Origin: DASPWW01 sp963803425
GTDB lineage: Bacteria > Actinomycetota > Thermoleophilia > Solirubrobacterales > 70-9
Length of the DNA: 64,000 nt
Assembly (NCBI GenBank): GCA_963803425.1
Contig: CAWDMA010000001.1
Coordinates: 1,612,001-1,676,000, forward strand
Direction of reading: 5' to 3'
Below the pieces are notes generated by a model. That model was not told the origin of the DNA, did not search any database, and saw nothing but the letters and a program-made list of their open reading frames with translations. Within the stretch, counting starts at the first letter, position 1. Each line of letters begins with the position of its first letter. Positions 17,226 to 24,989 of the stretch are shown piece after piece. The position numbers and the translations under genes were made by a program.

Positions 17226-17801
17226 TCAGGGCAGCCAGGGCCTGCCGAGCAGCCGGGCGATCGGGCCTAAAAGGAAGGCGGCGGCCTTCTGGAGCGCTAT
17301 CGGCGGCCGCACGAGATAGGGATGAGAGTCGCCCAGCTCCCGGAGCATTGCCATCGTCTGCAGGAACGGCGGGAGGCCGTCCTCGTCCAGCTTGCCGTCG
17401 CGGGCAAGGCGGAAGAAGGAGTCGAAGAACTGCTCCGTGCGCAGCGCTGGGCGAAATTCCACGCTGAGCTCCGCATCGGCCTCACCGGCGTTCCACCAGA
17501 AGTGGCGTCGGCCCGGCGGTACGACAACCTCGACGCCCGGCCCGGCGGTCGACTCCTCGTCGCGGACTCGGAAGCCGATCTGGCCCGACTCGACCCGGAA
17601 GCGCTCCTCCTGCACACGATGGACGTGCTCGATTGCGGGTGCCCCGCCGGGGCTGACGGCGATCGAGATCCGTAGCCTCGCGCCGCCGGACTCCCCCGCC
17701 GTCTCCACGAAGCGGAGGCGCTCGCCCGTGCCGGGATTCTCGATTACGGTCCCCGAGCGGATCATGCGTGGCCGAAAAGGTACTTCGGGCTCGGGCATCA
17801 T
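17226..17801 (-). CDS. Cupin-domain protein
   Basis: The 191-aa product from the doubled ATG at 17801/17798 holds one cupin barrel. The first motif is IEHVHRVQEERFRVESGQIG and the second is VVVPPGRRHFWWNAGEADAE. The C-terminal 60 residues are extra: a helix and the hydrophobic QKAAAFLLGPIARLLG. The frame stays open to GTG 17921, which would add 40 residues reaching over the inverted repeat at 17912. Cupins of this group bind a metal or small ligand; no enzymatic role can be assigned. Neighbours give no pathway hint. Confidence 0.7.
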   Translation of the reverse strand: MMPEPEVPFRPRMIRSGTVIENPGTGERLRFVETAGESGGARLRISIAVSPGGAPAIEHVHRVQEERFRVESGQIGFRVRDEESTAGPGVEVVVPPGRRHFWWNAGEADAELSVEFRPALRTEQFFDSFFRLARDGKLDEDGLPPFLQTMAMLRELGDSHPYLVRPPIALQKAAAFLLGPIARLLGRPWLP

Positions 17802-17901
17802 GCGGCGAGCTCGCAACGCCCCAAACGCGAGCGCCTGAATCGGTCTAGCCAGGTCCCCGCTCCGGACGAGCAGCGGCAGCCGCCCAGGTGCCGCCCAAAA
17901 G

Positions 17902-17929
17902 TTGACACACCTGTGATCCACGGGTCACA
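17902..17929 (+). promoter_or_regulatory. TTGACA element and TGTGA-N8-TCACA inverted repeat
   Basis: TTGACA at 17902-17907 is an exact -35 string reading towards the tRNA-like element; no good -10 follows. It overlaps the inverted repeat TGTGA (17912-17916) and TCACA (17925-17929) with an 8-base spacer, two longer than the classic CRP spacing. It lies upstream of both the cupin and the tRNA-like element. Confidence 0.35.
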
Positions 17930-17954
17930 CCTGATCGTCCACGCTCCCGTTTGC

Positions 17955-18043
17955 GGAGCGTGAAGCGGCGAGGCGCCGCGCCCAATTGCCAGTTGAGGCG
18001 GCCGGGTTAGCGCTCGGCTGGGGTTCGAGTCCCCCGCGCTCCG
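17955..18043 (+). tRNA. tRNA-like element with 8/4 acceptor-T branch, class II, GCC anticodon loop (candidate)
   Basis: I could fold these 89 bases by hand into a full cloverleaf. The acceptor is 8 bp (17955-17962 with 18035-18042, one G-U). The D arm at 17965-17979 has GAGG in its loop. The anticodon loop TTGCCAG is at 17986-17992 on a 5-6 bp stem with one mismatch or bulged A17996. A long variable arm lies at 18001-18018. The T stem is 4 bp with the canonical loop TTCGAGT at 18024-18030. G18043 is the discriminator; CC follows but CCA is incomplete. The 8/4 split, long variable arm and G73 match the published unusual allo-tRNAs. Against it: position 8 is A instead of U, and the anticodon stem is imperfect. 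It could be a tRNA relic or a regulatory RNA. Confidence 0.5.
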
Positions 18044-18211
18044 CCCGCGCCGGGGGCGGTCCGTGGCAGGACCGGCTCGCCGGCGTACAATCGTTCTTCA
18101 CGACTGGCAATTGGGCCCGGGGTAGCTCCTCGGCCGCAGCTCACGGCTCGCCCTCGGCGGGCCGTTGCGGTTCTGGAGCGTCACCGGCCTCGGGGCGACG
18201 AGTGCCGCCGC

Positions 18212-19135
18212 CTACTTCAGCTTGTAGGCGCGGATCCGTTCCTTGAAGGCGGACTTGTCGCGCGCGTACACGCCATGGGCGAGGGCCTGGACGACCGCCA
18301 GCAGCGCGGAGTTGGAGCGCGTGTACGAGGGGCTGTTCGACGAGTAGTACAGGGTGAGCTCGGCGTGCTCGCCGACGTCGGACAGGGTCGCGTCGGTGAT
18401 CGCGAGCGTGCGGGCGCGGCGGTGGCGGGCGAGCTTCATCGCCCGGACGACGAGCGGGTGGGCGCGGCCGGCCGAGAATGCGACGACCAGGGAGCCGTCG
18501 TCGACCCGGCTGAGCCGGTTGATCGCGTCCTGGCGCGTCGACGAGACGACCTCGCAGCGGATGTCGAGCAGCGCCAGCAGGTGGCGCAGATAGCTCGCGA
18601 AGAACGCCATCTGGTCCACGCCGACGATCAGGACGCGCTGGGATGTCGCCAGCGCGCTCACGCATGCCTCGATCTGCTCGCGGGTGAGGCTGCGGGCGGT
18701 CTCCTCGACGTTCGAGTGGTCGCTGGCCAGCGAAGCCTCGAACTCGGAGTGGTCGAAGTCGAGCAGCTGATGGGAGCCGTTGCCCTCCGGCGCGCGGCCC
18801 CGGTACTCCTCTATCGCGGCCTGCTGGAGCTCCGGATAGCCCTCGAAGCCGAGCGCCTGGGAGAACCGGACGACGGTCGAGGACGAGGTGCTGGCGCGCC
18901 GGGCCAGCTCCTCGGCGGTCTGGAACGCGGCCTCGTCGAGATGGTCGACGATGTAGCGGGCGACGTCCTTCTGGGAGCGGGAGAACTCGTCGAACCGCTC
19001 GGTGATGAACTCGGACAGCGACTTGGTGCTCGCCTTGGTCGGCGCCGGCTTCGTCGACTTGGCGCCGTTCCGGGCTGCGCGGGCCTTGGTCTGAGTCTTG
19101 GTTGCGGTCTTGGCCACGGCAGCGGTTAATTTCAA
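18212..19135 (-). CDS. MurR/RpiR-family transcriptional regulator
   Basis: The 307-aa product has three parts: a Lys/Ala/Thr-rich basic tail of about 38 residues, an RpiR-type helix-turn-helix (SQKDVARYIVDHLDEAAFQT then STSSSTVVRFSQALGFEGYP), and a SIS sugar-phosphate-binding domain (RVLIVGVDQMAFFASYLRHL, VVAFSAGRAHPLVVRAMKLA). The start is uncertain: TTG 19135, or GTG 19117 inside the basic tail. RpiR proteins sense phosphorylated sugars. No sugar genes lie beside it, so the target is open. The basic N-terminal extension is unusual and may add DNA affinity. Confidence 0.85.
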   Translation of the reverse strand: MKLTAAVAKTATKTQTKARAARNGAKSTKPAPTKASTKSLSEFITERFDEFSRSQKDVARYIVDHLDEAAFQTAEELARRASTSSSTVVRFSQALGFEGYPELQQAAIEEYRGRAPEGNGSHQLLDFDHSEFEASLASDHSNVEETARSLTREQIEACVSALATSQRVLIVGVDQMAFFASYLRHLLALLDIRCEVVSSTRQDAINRLSRVDDGSLVVAFSAGRAHPLVVRAMKLARHRRARTLAITDATLSDVGEHAELTLYYSSNSPSYTRSNSALLAVVQALAHGVYARDKSAFKERIRAYKLK

Positions 19136-19177
19136 CGCTGGCCGGGGCTTCCCTTCCCGGTTCGTCTGATTCGGCTG

Positions 19178-19675
19178 CTATTGGGAATCGTTCGCGGACG
19201 AACGCAGCGGTCGGGAGCACTCGGTGAACCCGGCCTGCTCGGCCAGATTGGTCCGCTCCACCTGCTCCTTAGCCACGCGCGCCTGAGCGTCGGCGTACGC
19301 GAGTGCGTTGCCCGCCTTCGCCGCCCCGAGCCCGTCCTCGATGTAGCCGATGGCGCGGTCCCGGGCGCGCAGGTACCGCTTGAACGCGGCCTCCCGCTCG
19401 GCCGGGGGCACGAGCGCCTGCAGGTGGGAGAGCTCGCCCCGGTAGACGTGCAGCAGGTCCTCGGTGAACCGGGCCTGCTGTCTCGCCGTCTTCGGCAGGT
19501 CGCGCTGCAGCTCGGCGAGCCGGTGGCGCGCCTCGACGCAGATCGCATCCGCGGACGAGGTGAACTCCTGCTCGCCGGAGCCCTCGTCGTCTCCGCCGAA
19601 CGGCCCGCACCCCGCCACCGCCGCGACGATCGCGAGCAGCGTCAGCGCGCCGAGAGGCGATCGGGGCACGGGCAC
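19178..19675 (-). CDS. Small lipoprotein of unknown function
   Basis: The 165-aa product has a short signal peptide ending in the lipobox A-V-A-G-C. A Gly/Asp/Glu linker and a helical body rich in Arg and Glu follow (residues about 45-150), with one Cys near each end of the body (AICVEARHRL and FTECSRPL) that could pair. I do not recognise the family. The GTG start at 19675 sits inside the hairpin that ends the upstream HtaA-like gene, so translation may be limited by that structure. Confidence 0.6.
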   Translation of the reverse strand: MPVPRSPLGALTLLAIVAAVAGCGPFGGDDEGSGEQEFTSSADAICVEARHRLAELQRDLPKTARQQARFTEDLLHVYRGELSHLQALVPPAEREAAFKRYLRARDRAIGYIEDGLGAAKAGNALAYADAQARVAKEQVERTNLAEQAGFTECSRPLRSSANDSQ

Positions 19676-19704
19676 CCGCGGGAGAGTAGTCCCGCGGGTG
19701 CCCG
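19669..19704 (-). terminator. Strong 15-bp hairpin after the HtaA-like gene
   Basis: CGGGCACCCGCGGGA (19669-19683) and its exact complement (19690-19704) enclose a 6-base loop, six bases past the end of the HtaA-like gene on the minus strand. No T run is present. It also covers the GTG start of the next lipoprotein gene. Confidence 0.6.
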
Positions 19705-19709
19705 CCCGC

Positions 19710-20777
19710 TCAACCGGTCTTGCCCGAGACCGCGAGCTTCCCGAACTTGTCGCCGGCGGCGAACGTCGAGCCCCCGAACGCGTCGTTGATCGCCTTCGCC
19801 CCGTCCTCGGAGAGCGTGGCGTTGATCCTGGTCACGCTCACCTTCTTGCCGCTGACGCTGACCTTCGCCTTGTCGGCGTCGAACTCGAGCACCACGAATC
19901 GCTCGCCGCCGACCACCATCGTGATCTCGCCGTCGGCGAGGTTGATCCGCGGCTTGGTCAGATCGAGCGTGGTCGCGGCCTTCGACAGCTTGATGCCGCC
20001 GTTCAGCCGCACCGTCCCGGAGCCGCCATCGGCGCCGACGCTGCCGCCGGTGACCGGGAACGAGAGGTCGTCGCCGTCCCTGGTCGCCGGCGAGGAGGGC
20101 TCCAGCGTGATCCCGGCGCCGCTCAGCTTCGTGCTCAGCGAGCTGTCGGGGGTGAGGGTCGCATCGCCGCTGTTCAGCGAGACCTCGCCCGGCTCGGCCG
20201 CGACCTTCACCTTCGCGAAGGTCGCGTCCGGATCGTCGATCTCCATGTCCGTGATGTCCTGGAAGGTCGCGACTCCCTTGCTGGTCAGGGTGGCCGTGAC
20301 CTTGTTGATCTTGGTCGTCGTCCCCTTCGTCTTCACCGTCGCGTTCTCGGTGTCGAGGTCGAACAGCTTCGTGTTCTTCTTGTCGACCTTGGCGCTCAGC
20401 TTCGAGCTCTTCGAGAACTTCGCGGAGAACTTGGTGAGCTCGACGTCCCCGCCCGGCCCCTTCAGGTCGAGGCCCCCGTCGTGCTTGAGCTGGCCCTTCA
20501 CCTTCTTGGTGTCGAGCTCGCCCTTCTTGATCGGGAGGTCGTATCCCGACTTCTTCGAGGTGGCCGGGTCGACGGCCTTCAGCTTGGTCTTGTTCTCGTC
20601 CAGGTAGTCGGCCGCCGAGCTGGTCAGCTTCAGCTTCGTCGAACCCCCGCCGACCGCCTCGGTCTTGGCGTTCGCCGCCGGCGCCATCGCCAGCGCGACC
20701 ACCGCCGCAAGCCCGACGAGGGCAGCCCCCGCGGCGCGCGACCGCGCGGCGCGATCCTTGAAATCTGCAGCTATCAC
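19710..20777 (-). CDS. Secreted HtaA-like domain protein, two repeats
   Basis: I start at GTG 20777 because AAGGAGGAGG lies about nine bases before it; an ATG at 20810 lies upstream of that site. The 355-aa product has a signal peptide ending ANA-KTEAVGG, then two related halves of about 150 residues. Each half runs from an STKLKLTSSAADYLDE- or SLSTKLSGAGITLEP-type segment, through a G-G-(I/L)-x-L strand, to a threonine-rich or valine-rich strand and an x-A-T-L-(T/S) motif. This is the HtaA layout known from actinobacterial haem-uptake proteins. It lacks a visible C-terminal membrane anchor. The haem role is family knowledge only; ligands are not evident. Confidence 0.6.
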   Translation of the reverse strand: MIAADFKDRAARSRAAGAALVGLAAVVALAMAPAANAKTEAVGGGSTKLKLTSSAADYLDENKTKLKAVDPATSKKSGYDLPIKKGELDTKKVKGQLKHDGGLDLKGPGGDVELTKFSAKFSKSSKLSAKVDKKNTKLFDLDTENATVKTKGTTTKINKVTATLTSKGVATFQDITDMEIDDPDATFAKVKVAAEPGEVSLNSGDATLTPDSSLSTKLSGAGITLEPSSPATRDGDDLSFPVTGGSVGADGGSGTVRLNGGIKLSKAATTLDLTKPRINLADGEITMVVGGERFVVLEFDADKAKVSVSGKKVSVTRINATLSEDGAKAINDAFGGSTFAAGDKFGKLAVSGKTG

Positions 20778-20825
20778 GTCGTTTTTCCTCCTCCTTCGCG
20801 AATCGAACATTGAAGCGGAGATGGA

Positions 20826-20849
20826 GCGCCGGCGCGTTGCAGCCGGCGC
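20826..20849 (-). terminator. Hairpin downstream of the secreted protein gene at 20859
   Basis: GCGCCGGC at 20826-20833 and its complement at 20842-20849 form an 8-bp stem with an 8-base loop, ten bases past the stop of the minus-strand gene at 20859. No T run follows. Confidence 0.4.
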
Positions 20850-20858
20850 GTCCCGCCG

Positions 20859-21830
20859 TTACTGGTAAAGAACGAAGTCGGGACTGGGCTCGAGGTCGAT
20901 CACCTGCTCCGGGCTCATCAGCCCCCGATCCAGCCTGTAGAAGAGCGAGAAGCCCGCGAACAGGTCGTCGCGGGTGAGGCGGCGGTAGCCGGCCGCCTTC
21001 GCGGATCTAGAGCCGATCCCGTCGAAGTTCAGCGTGATCTGCGCCCCGGCCGGGTCCTTCACGTTGTCGCGCTTGCGGATCGTCCCCTTCCGGAACTGGT
21101 GAACGATCACGACCTTCGGCGGCAGGTCGTCGCGCTCGGAGATGTCGCCGATATATGAGGCGACCCGGTTGAGCTCCTTCGCGGTCACCTTCCCGGTGGT
21201 CTTCCCCGGCTTGCCCTTCGGGCCGACGTTCCACTCGGGATCGAGGGCCACGTCCACCCCGGGTCGGGCGATCCACTCCTCGTGCGCCTTCACCTCGGCG
21301 AGGAAGCTGGAGCGGGCGGGCTGGATGTCGAGGATCAGGTGCCCGTCGATCTCCTTGGCGGCGTCGAGGTAGCGCTCGATCACCCGGTCGGGCTGGCGGT
21401 CGCGGTACTTGCCGTCCTTGCCGCGGTCCGCGGTCGCGATCGTCGCCACCAGGTCGATCCCGGGGACCACGGGGCGACCCTGACCCTTGTACTTGCGGCC
21501 CTGCTTGCGGGCGCGCTTGGTCAGCGCCCCGACGGACTTCCGGCCGACGATCGTCGCCGGCATCTGCGGAGCCCCGTACATGGCGACCATCCGGCGGCCG
21601 GGGAAGACCGCGCCGCCGCCGCGAGATACGCCGCCCGTCCCCGACCCGACCGCACTCGCCGCGGCGGCGGCTCGATCGCCCGCCAGGAACCTGTGCGTGG
21701 CCCGCTCCAGCTCGGCGCTGGTCGGGGGCTGCGGGCGCAGCGGCGAACCGCTCGCCGCCGCCGGCGCGGCCGAGGCCGCGGCGAGCGAGCAGGCGAGCAG
21801 GCAGGCGGATACGGCGAGCCGTGCGGCCAT
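20859..21830 (-). CDS. Secreted protein of unknown function
   Basis: From ATG 21830, preceded by GGGGGG, the 323-aa product has a signal peptide (ARLAVSACLLACSLAAASAA) and an Ala/Pro linker. A conserved-looking globular part follows, with MYGAPQMPATIVGRKSV, VVPGIDLVATIATADRGKDG, IDGHLILDIQPARSSFLAEV, VALDPEWNVG and VVIVHQFRKGTIRKRDNVK. The alternating strands and acidic residues (ILDIQP, LDPEW) suggest a TIM-barrel-like hydrolase fold; this is inference. No family is recognised with confidence. Confidence 0.6.
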   Translation of the reverse strand: MAARLAVSACLLACSLAAASAAPAAASGSPLRPQPPTSAELERATHRFLAGDRAAAAASAVGSGTGGVSRGGGAVFPGRRMVAMYGAPQMPATIVGRKSVGALTKRARKQGRKYKGQGRPVVPGIDLVATIATADRGKDGKYRDRQPDRVIERYLDAAKEIDGHLILDIQPARSSFLAEVKAHEEWIARPGVDVALDPEWNVGPKGKPGKTTGKVTAKELNRVASYIGDISERDDLPPKVVIVHQFRKGTIRKRDNVKDPAGAQITLNFDGIGSRSAKAAGYRRLTRDDLFAGFSLFYRLDRGLMSPEQVIDLEPSPDFVLYQ

Positions 21831-21873
21831 CCCCCCTACGAACACGCCCGCGGACCAAACGTCGCGGTCGCGC

Positions 21874-23544
21874 TCAGAAACCCAGCACGCCGCGGATCAG
21901 CGTTCCCAGCGAGCGGGGGTCGACGCCGTGCTCCTGCTCGTACTCGTCGGCCGCGTCCGCGTCCACCAGCGCGATCGCGAGCTCCTCGCGCGAGGACCCG
22001 AACTCGCAGGCGGCGCGGTCGAGGCCGGCCAGCCCGGCGTCCTGCGCGAGCCCTCCGAGCCCGCCGGTGCCCGGCAGGTCCCGCGGCTCGCACGGATCGG
22101 CGATCCGGACCGGATCGGGCCGGGACGCGACCGCGATCGCCGACTGGACGACGATCAGGCCAAGCGCGGCCGCGGCGATCCCGGCCGCAAGCGGCAGCGA
22201 TCGGCCGCCGAGCCGTGGCAGCAACGCAAGAGCGCCGGCGAGCGCGAACGCCGCCGCGAGCGCGAACGGCGGCGCGAAGGCCCGGTCGACGCCCGCGACC
22301 AGGGTGTCGTCGGCGCGCGCAGCAAGCTCGGCGTACACGGCACGTGCGCCGGGATCGTCGCCGACGCTCCCCTCGGCCCGGGCGAGCGAGTCCTGGAGCG
22401 TGCCGCGCGGATCGACCGGGTCGAGCTCGCCGGTGACGGCGGTGGCGAGGTCGAGCTTGTCGAGCGGCGGCAGCTCCGCGTCGAGGACGAGCGCGGCCCC
22501 GCGCTCCCGGGTGTCCTTGACGGCGGAGTCGACCTGGGCGGCGGCGACCGGCGCCAGCACGAGCAGCGCCAGCGTGATCCCTCCGTGCCTGATCGCGAGC
22601 AGCAGCGCGGTCTGCGCGGGCGTGCGCTCCGGGAGCAGCGGGCCGATCAGGGCGGTCAGCGCCAGTCCCATCCCGACCCCGGCCAGCACCTGGGGCAGCA
22701 CGGTCCATGCCACCGAGGCGGAGCCGGGGAACGCGAGCCCGAGCACGCCGGCGCCGACCAGGCCGCACCCTGCCGCGGCCCGCAGGGTCGGCGGCCCGGG
22801 GATCCGCGTCCCGACGAGCGCCGCGGCGGGGAGAATCGTCACCGCAAGTGCTGCCTTCAGAGGCGGGATCGACCACCCGGAGACGAGCAGCAGGACGAGC
22901 AGGAACAGGACCGCGACCAGCGCCGCCGAGACCAGCGCCAGCGCCGCCGCCGGCCCGATCTCGATCTCGCCCAGGCCGGGGACCGCCGCCGCGTCGCGGT
23001 CATGCGCCGCGAGCGCCCGGCGCGCGCCGGAGAGCGCGAACGGGCCGGCCGCGAGAAACCCGATCGGCGCCTGCACGATGAAGATCGCCCGCCAGTCGAA
23101 CAGCTCGGTGAGCACGCCTCCGAGCGCGGGGCCGGCCGCGGCGCCGATCACGGCCGCCCCTGTCCACAGCCGCTCCCTGCCCCCCTCCCCCGTGCTGAGC
23201 AGCGCGAACCCACACACGAGGCCTGCCGCCGCCCCGAGCGCCTGCACGCCGCGGAGCGCCAGCAGCGGGCCGATCGCGTCGACCGCGCCGCAGGCGGCGC
23301 CGGCGATCGCGAACAGGACGAACCCGAGCACGCCGACAGGCGCGCTCCCGATCCGGCGCCGGACCATCTCCGCCGGAAGCAGCGCGACCGCGAGCACGAG
23401 CGTGTACACGCCAAGCACCGCGGCGACGCCCTCGACCGTGGTGTCCAGATCGACGATCAGCTCGGGAAGCGCCAGCGTCACCACCGAGGCGTCGGCGAGC
23501 GCCATCCCGACGCCGACGGCGACCAGCACGCGGGCAGCCCTCAT
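21874..23544 (-). CDS. MFS drug-exporter-like transporter with extra soluble segments
   Basis: The 556-aa product starts with the MFS opening ADASVVTLALPELIVDLDTT, as in the EmrB/QacA (DHA2) group, with a LPAEMVRRRIGSAPVG loop between helices 2 and 3. It has about 14 membrane segments. A soluble stretch of about 90 residues (roughly 355-445) lies before the last helices, and a 60-residue acidic tail (ACEFGSSREELAIALVDADA) comes at the end, both probably on one face of the membrane. The substrate is unknown. ATG 23544 lies about 115 bases from the divergent PepSY gene. Confidence 0.8.
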   Translation of the reverse strand: MRAARVLVAVGVGMALADASVVTLALPELIVDLDTTVEGVAAVLGVYTLVLAVALLPAEMVRRRIGSAPVGVLGFVLFAIAGAACGAVDAIGPLLALRGVQALGAAAGLVCGFALLSTGEGGRERLWTGAAVIGAAAGPALGGVLTELFDWRAIFIVQAPIGFLAAGPFALSGARRALAAHDRDAAAVPGLGEIEIGPAAALALVSAALVAVLFLLVLLLVSGWSIPPLKAALAVTILPAAALVGTRIPGPPTLRAAAGCGLVGAGVLGLAFPGSASVAWTVLPQVLAGVGMGLALTALIGPLLPERTPAQTALLLAIRHGGITLALLVLAPVAAAQVDSAVKDTRERGAALVLDAELPPLDKLDLATAVTGELDPVDPRGTLQDSLARAEGSVGDDPGARAVYAELAARADDTLVAGVDRAFAPPFALAAAFALAGALALLPRLGGRSLPLAAGIAAAALGLIVVQSAIAVASRPDPVRIADPCEPRDLPGTGGLGGLAQDAGLAGLDRAACEFGSSREELAIALVDADAADEYEQEHGVDPRSLGTLIRGVLGF

Positions 23545-23660
23545 CGGGCGACCACCCCTTTGGGAGCTCTTCGTGTCGATCTCACGGCCGTCTCATCGGT
23601 GATTCGTAGCTTGCCCGCCGACGTTACGGAACGGAATCGAACGGAATCGGAAGGAGCACG

Positions 23661-24008
23661 ATGATGAACAGGATCAAGGGTGTGGCGGCGGCTCTCGCCG
23701 CGGTGGGCGCACTCGGAGTCGGTGGCGCCGCGATCGCGAGCGCGACCGGCAACGGCGGCCCGCTGGGTGAGAAGGCCCAGGACGCGGCCGAGGGGCCCGA
23801 TCAGGCGATCACCGGCTCGGCCCTCGACAAGGCGAGCGCCGCGGCGCTCAAGTTCACCGGCCAGGGTCAGGTGACCGGCACCGAGGTCGGCGACGAGGAG
23901 AGCTACTACCAGATCGAGGTGACCAAGGACGACGGCTCGCAGGTCGACGTGCAGCTCGACCGCGGCTTCAACGTCGTCGACGACTCCGCCGACCACGAGG
24001 GCCGGTAG
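23661..24008 (+). CDS. Small secreted PepSY-domain protein
   Basis: The 115-aa product starts at ATG 23661 after GGAAGGAGCACG. A signal peptide (VAAALAAVGALGVGGAAIAS) precedes one PepSY-like unit: ITGSALDKASAAALKFTGQG, then TGTEVGDEESYYQIEVTKDD, then DVQLDRGFNVV. PepSY domains often inhibit or tether extracellular peptidases. The upstream 40 bases contain two overlapping ACGGAATCG direct repeats (near 23628-23650), a possible operator. A 16-bp hairpin closes the gene. Confidence 0.8.
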   Translation: MMNRIKGVAAALAAVGALGVGGAAIASATGNGGPLGEKAQDAAEGPDQAITGSALDKASAAALKFTGQGQVTGTEVGDEESYYQIEVTKDDGSQVDVQLDRGFNVVDDSADHEGR

Positions 24009-24030
24009 CCGCTGCGCCCAGGCGCACCTG

Positions 24031-24067
24031 ACGGGCCCCCCGGGAGCTGCGCTCCCGGGGGGCCCGT
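24031..24067. terminator. 16-bp hairpin terminator between convergent genes
   Basis: A perfect inverted repeat of 16 bp (24031-24046 with 24052-24067, loop of 5) follows the PepSY stop by about 20 bases and lies before the convergent LLM gene end. It is likely to act on both strands despite lacking a T tract. Confidence 0.75.
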
Positions 24068-24085
24068 TCGCGTTCGAGCGCGGCG

Positions 24086-24955
24086 CTACGACAGGCCGGC
24101 CGCCTCGGCCAGCAACCCGACCTGGCCGACGTCGCTCGAGCACGGGATCCACACGAGCTCGTCGCAACCGGCCTCCTCGAACGCGGACTGGTAGGTGCGC
24201 ACAGCGTCGGCGTCCTTGGCGGCGCCCGCGACGATCCCGGCACTCATCTCGTCGCCGAGGAAGGCGTAGTAGTCGAGCAGGGACCGCTCGGCGGTCGGCT
24301 CGGCGTCATCCCCGAGCGCGAAGTAGGCGAGCGCCATCTTGTGGGGGCTACCGTCGCGCCCGTTGCGGTCCCACGCCTCGTCGACCTTCGCCGCGAACGC
24401 CCCGAACATGGTCGGGGGCAGGCCGCCCATGATCCACCCGGCGCCGTATCGGCCGGCACGCTCGAACGAGGCGTCCGCGTGGCCGCCGATGATCAGCGTC
24501 GGCCCGTCGCCCTGGGGACGCGGGCCGATCCGGGCGTCGGTGTCGCTGCGGCCCTCCCACACCTCGAGGATCCTGGGCAGCGCGGCATCCAGCCACGACC
24601 CGCGGTCCGACATCGACACCCCGCTCGCCTCGAAGTCGTCCTCCCGGCCGCCGGCCCCGATCCCCAGCACGACCCGGCCGCCGCCTCCGAGCGCGTCGAG
24701 CGCCAGCGCCTGCTTCGCGATCATCGCCGGGTTGGGGCGGAGCGGGCCGATCATCACCGTGGTCGCGAGCCGGATCCGTTCCGTCACCGCCGCGGCTGCG
24801 GACAGCGCCACGAACGGCTCGTAGTTCGCGTACACGACGCGGTCGATGGTCCCCAGGCACGAGAACCCGGCTTCCTCCGCGACACGCGCCCAATCGGTGA
24901 GCTGCCTCCCGGTCGCCCCGGGCACGGTGTTCGGCAGTCCGACTCCAACATCCAT
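24086..24955 (-). CDS. LLM-class flavin/F420-dependent oxidoreductase
   Basis: The 289-aa luciferase-like monooxygenase barrel starts at ATG 24955 after GGGAG. Motifs: MDVGVGLPNTVPGATG, ERIRLATTVMIGPLRPNPAM, KQALALDALGGGGRVVLGIG and GAGGREDDFEASGV. In actinobacteria many of these use F420. It is divergent from another F420-type gene (24990) with only 35 bases between, which suggests a shared promoter region. The substrate is unknown. Confidence 0.85.
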   Translation of the reverse strand: MDVGVGLPNTVPGATGRQLTDWARVAEEAGFSCLGTIDRVVYANYEPFVALSAAAAVTERIRLATTVMIGPLRPNPAMIAKQALALDALGGGGRVVLGIGAGGREDDFEASGVSMSDRGSWLDAALPRILEVWEGRSDTDARIGPRPQGDGPTLIIGGHADASFERAGRYGAGWIMGGLPPTMFGAFAAKVDEAWDRNGRDGSPHKMALAYFALGDDAEPTAERSLLDYYAFLGDEMSAGIVAGAAKDADAVRTYQSAFEEAGCDELVWIPCSSDVGQVGLLAEAAGLS

Positions 24956-24989
24956 CGTTCTCCCTTCGGGTAGCTCGTATCTTCGCCGG

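Noticed and set aside
17955..18043. Selenocysteine tRNA (selC)
   Set aside because: Acceptor length and variable arm are similar, but the anticodon loop reads TTGCCAG, not one with TCA, and no SelA/SelB genes are seen here.
17955..18043. Ordinary tRNA-Gly(GCC)
   Set aside because: The long variable arm, 8-bp acceptor, D arm and G73 do not fit a normal glycine tRNA.
23628..23650. Overlapping ACGGAATCG direct repeats before the PepSY gene as a defined operator
   Set aside because: Only two copies and no known regulator motif; noted in the gene entry only.
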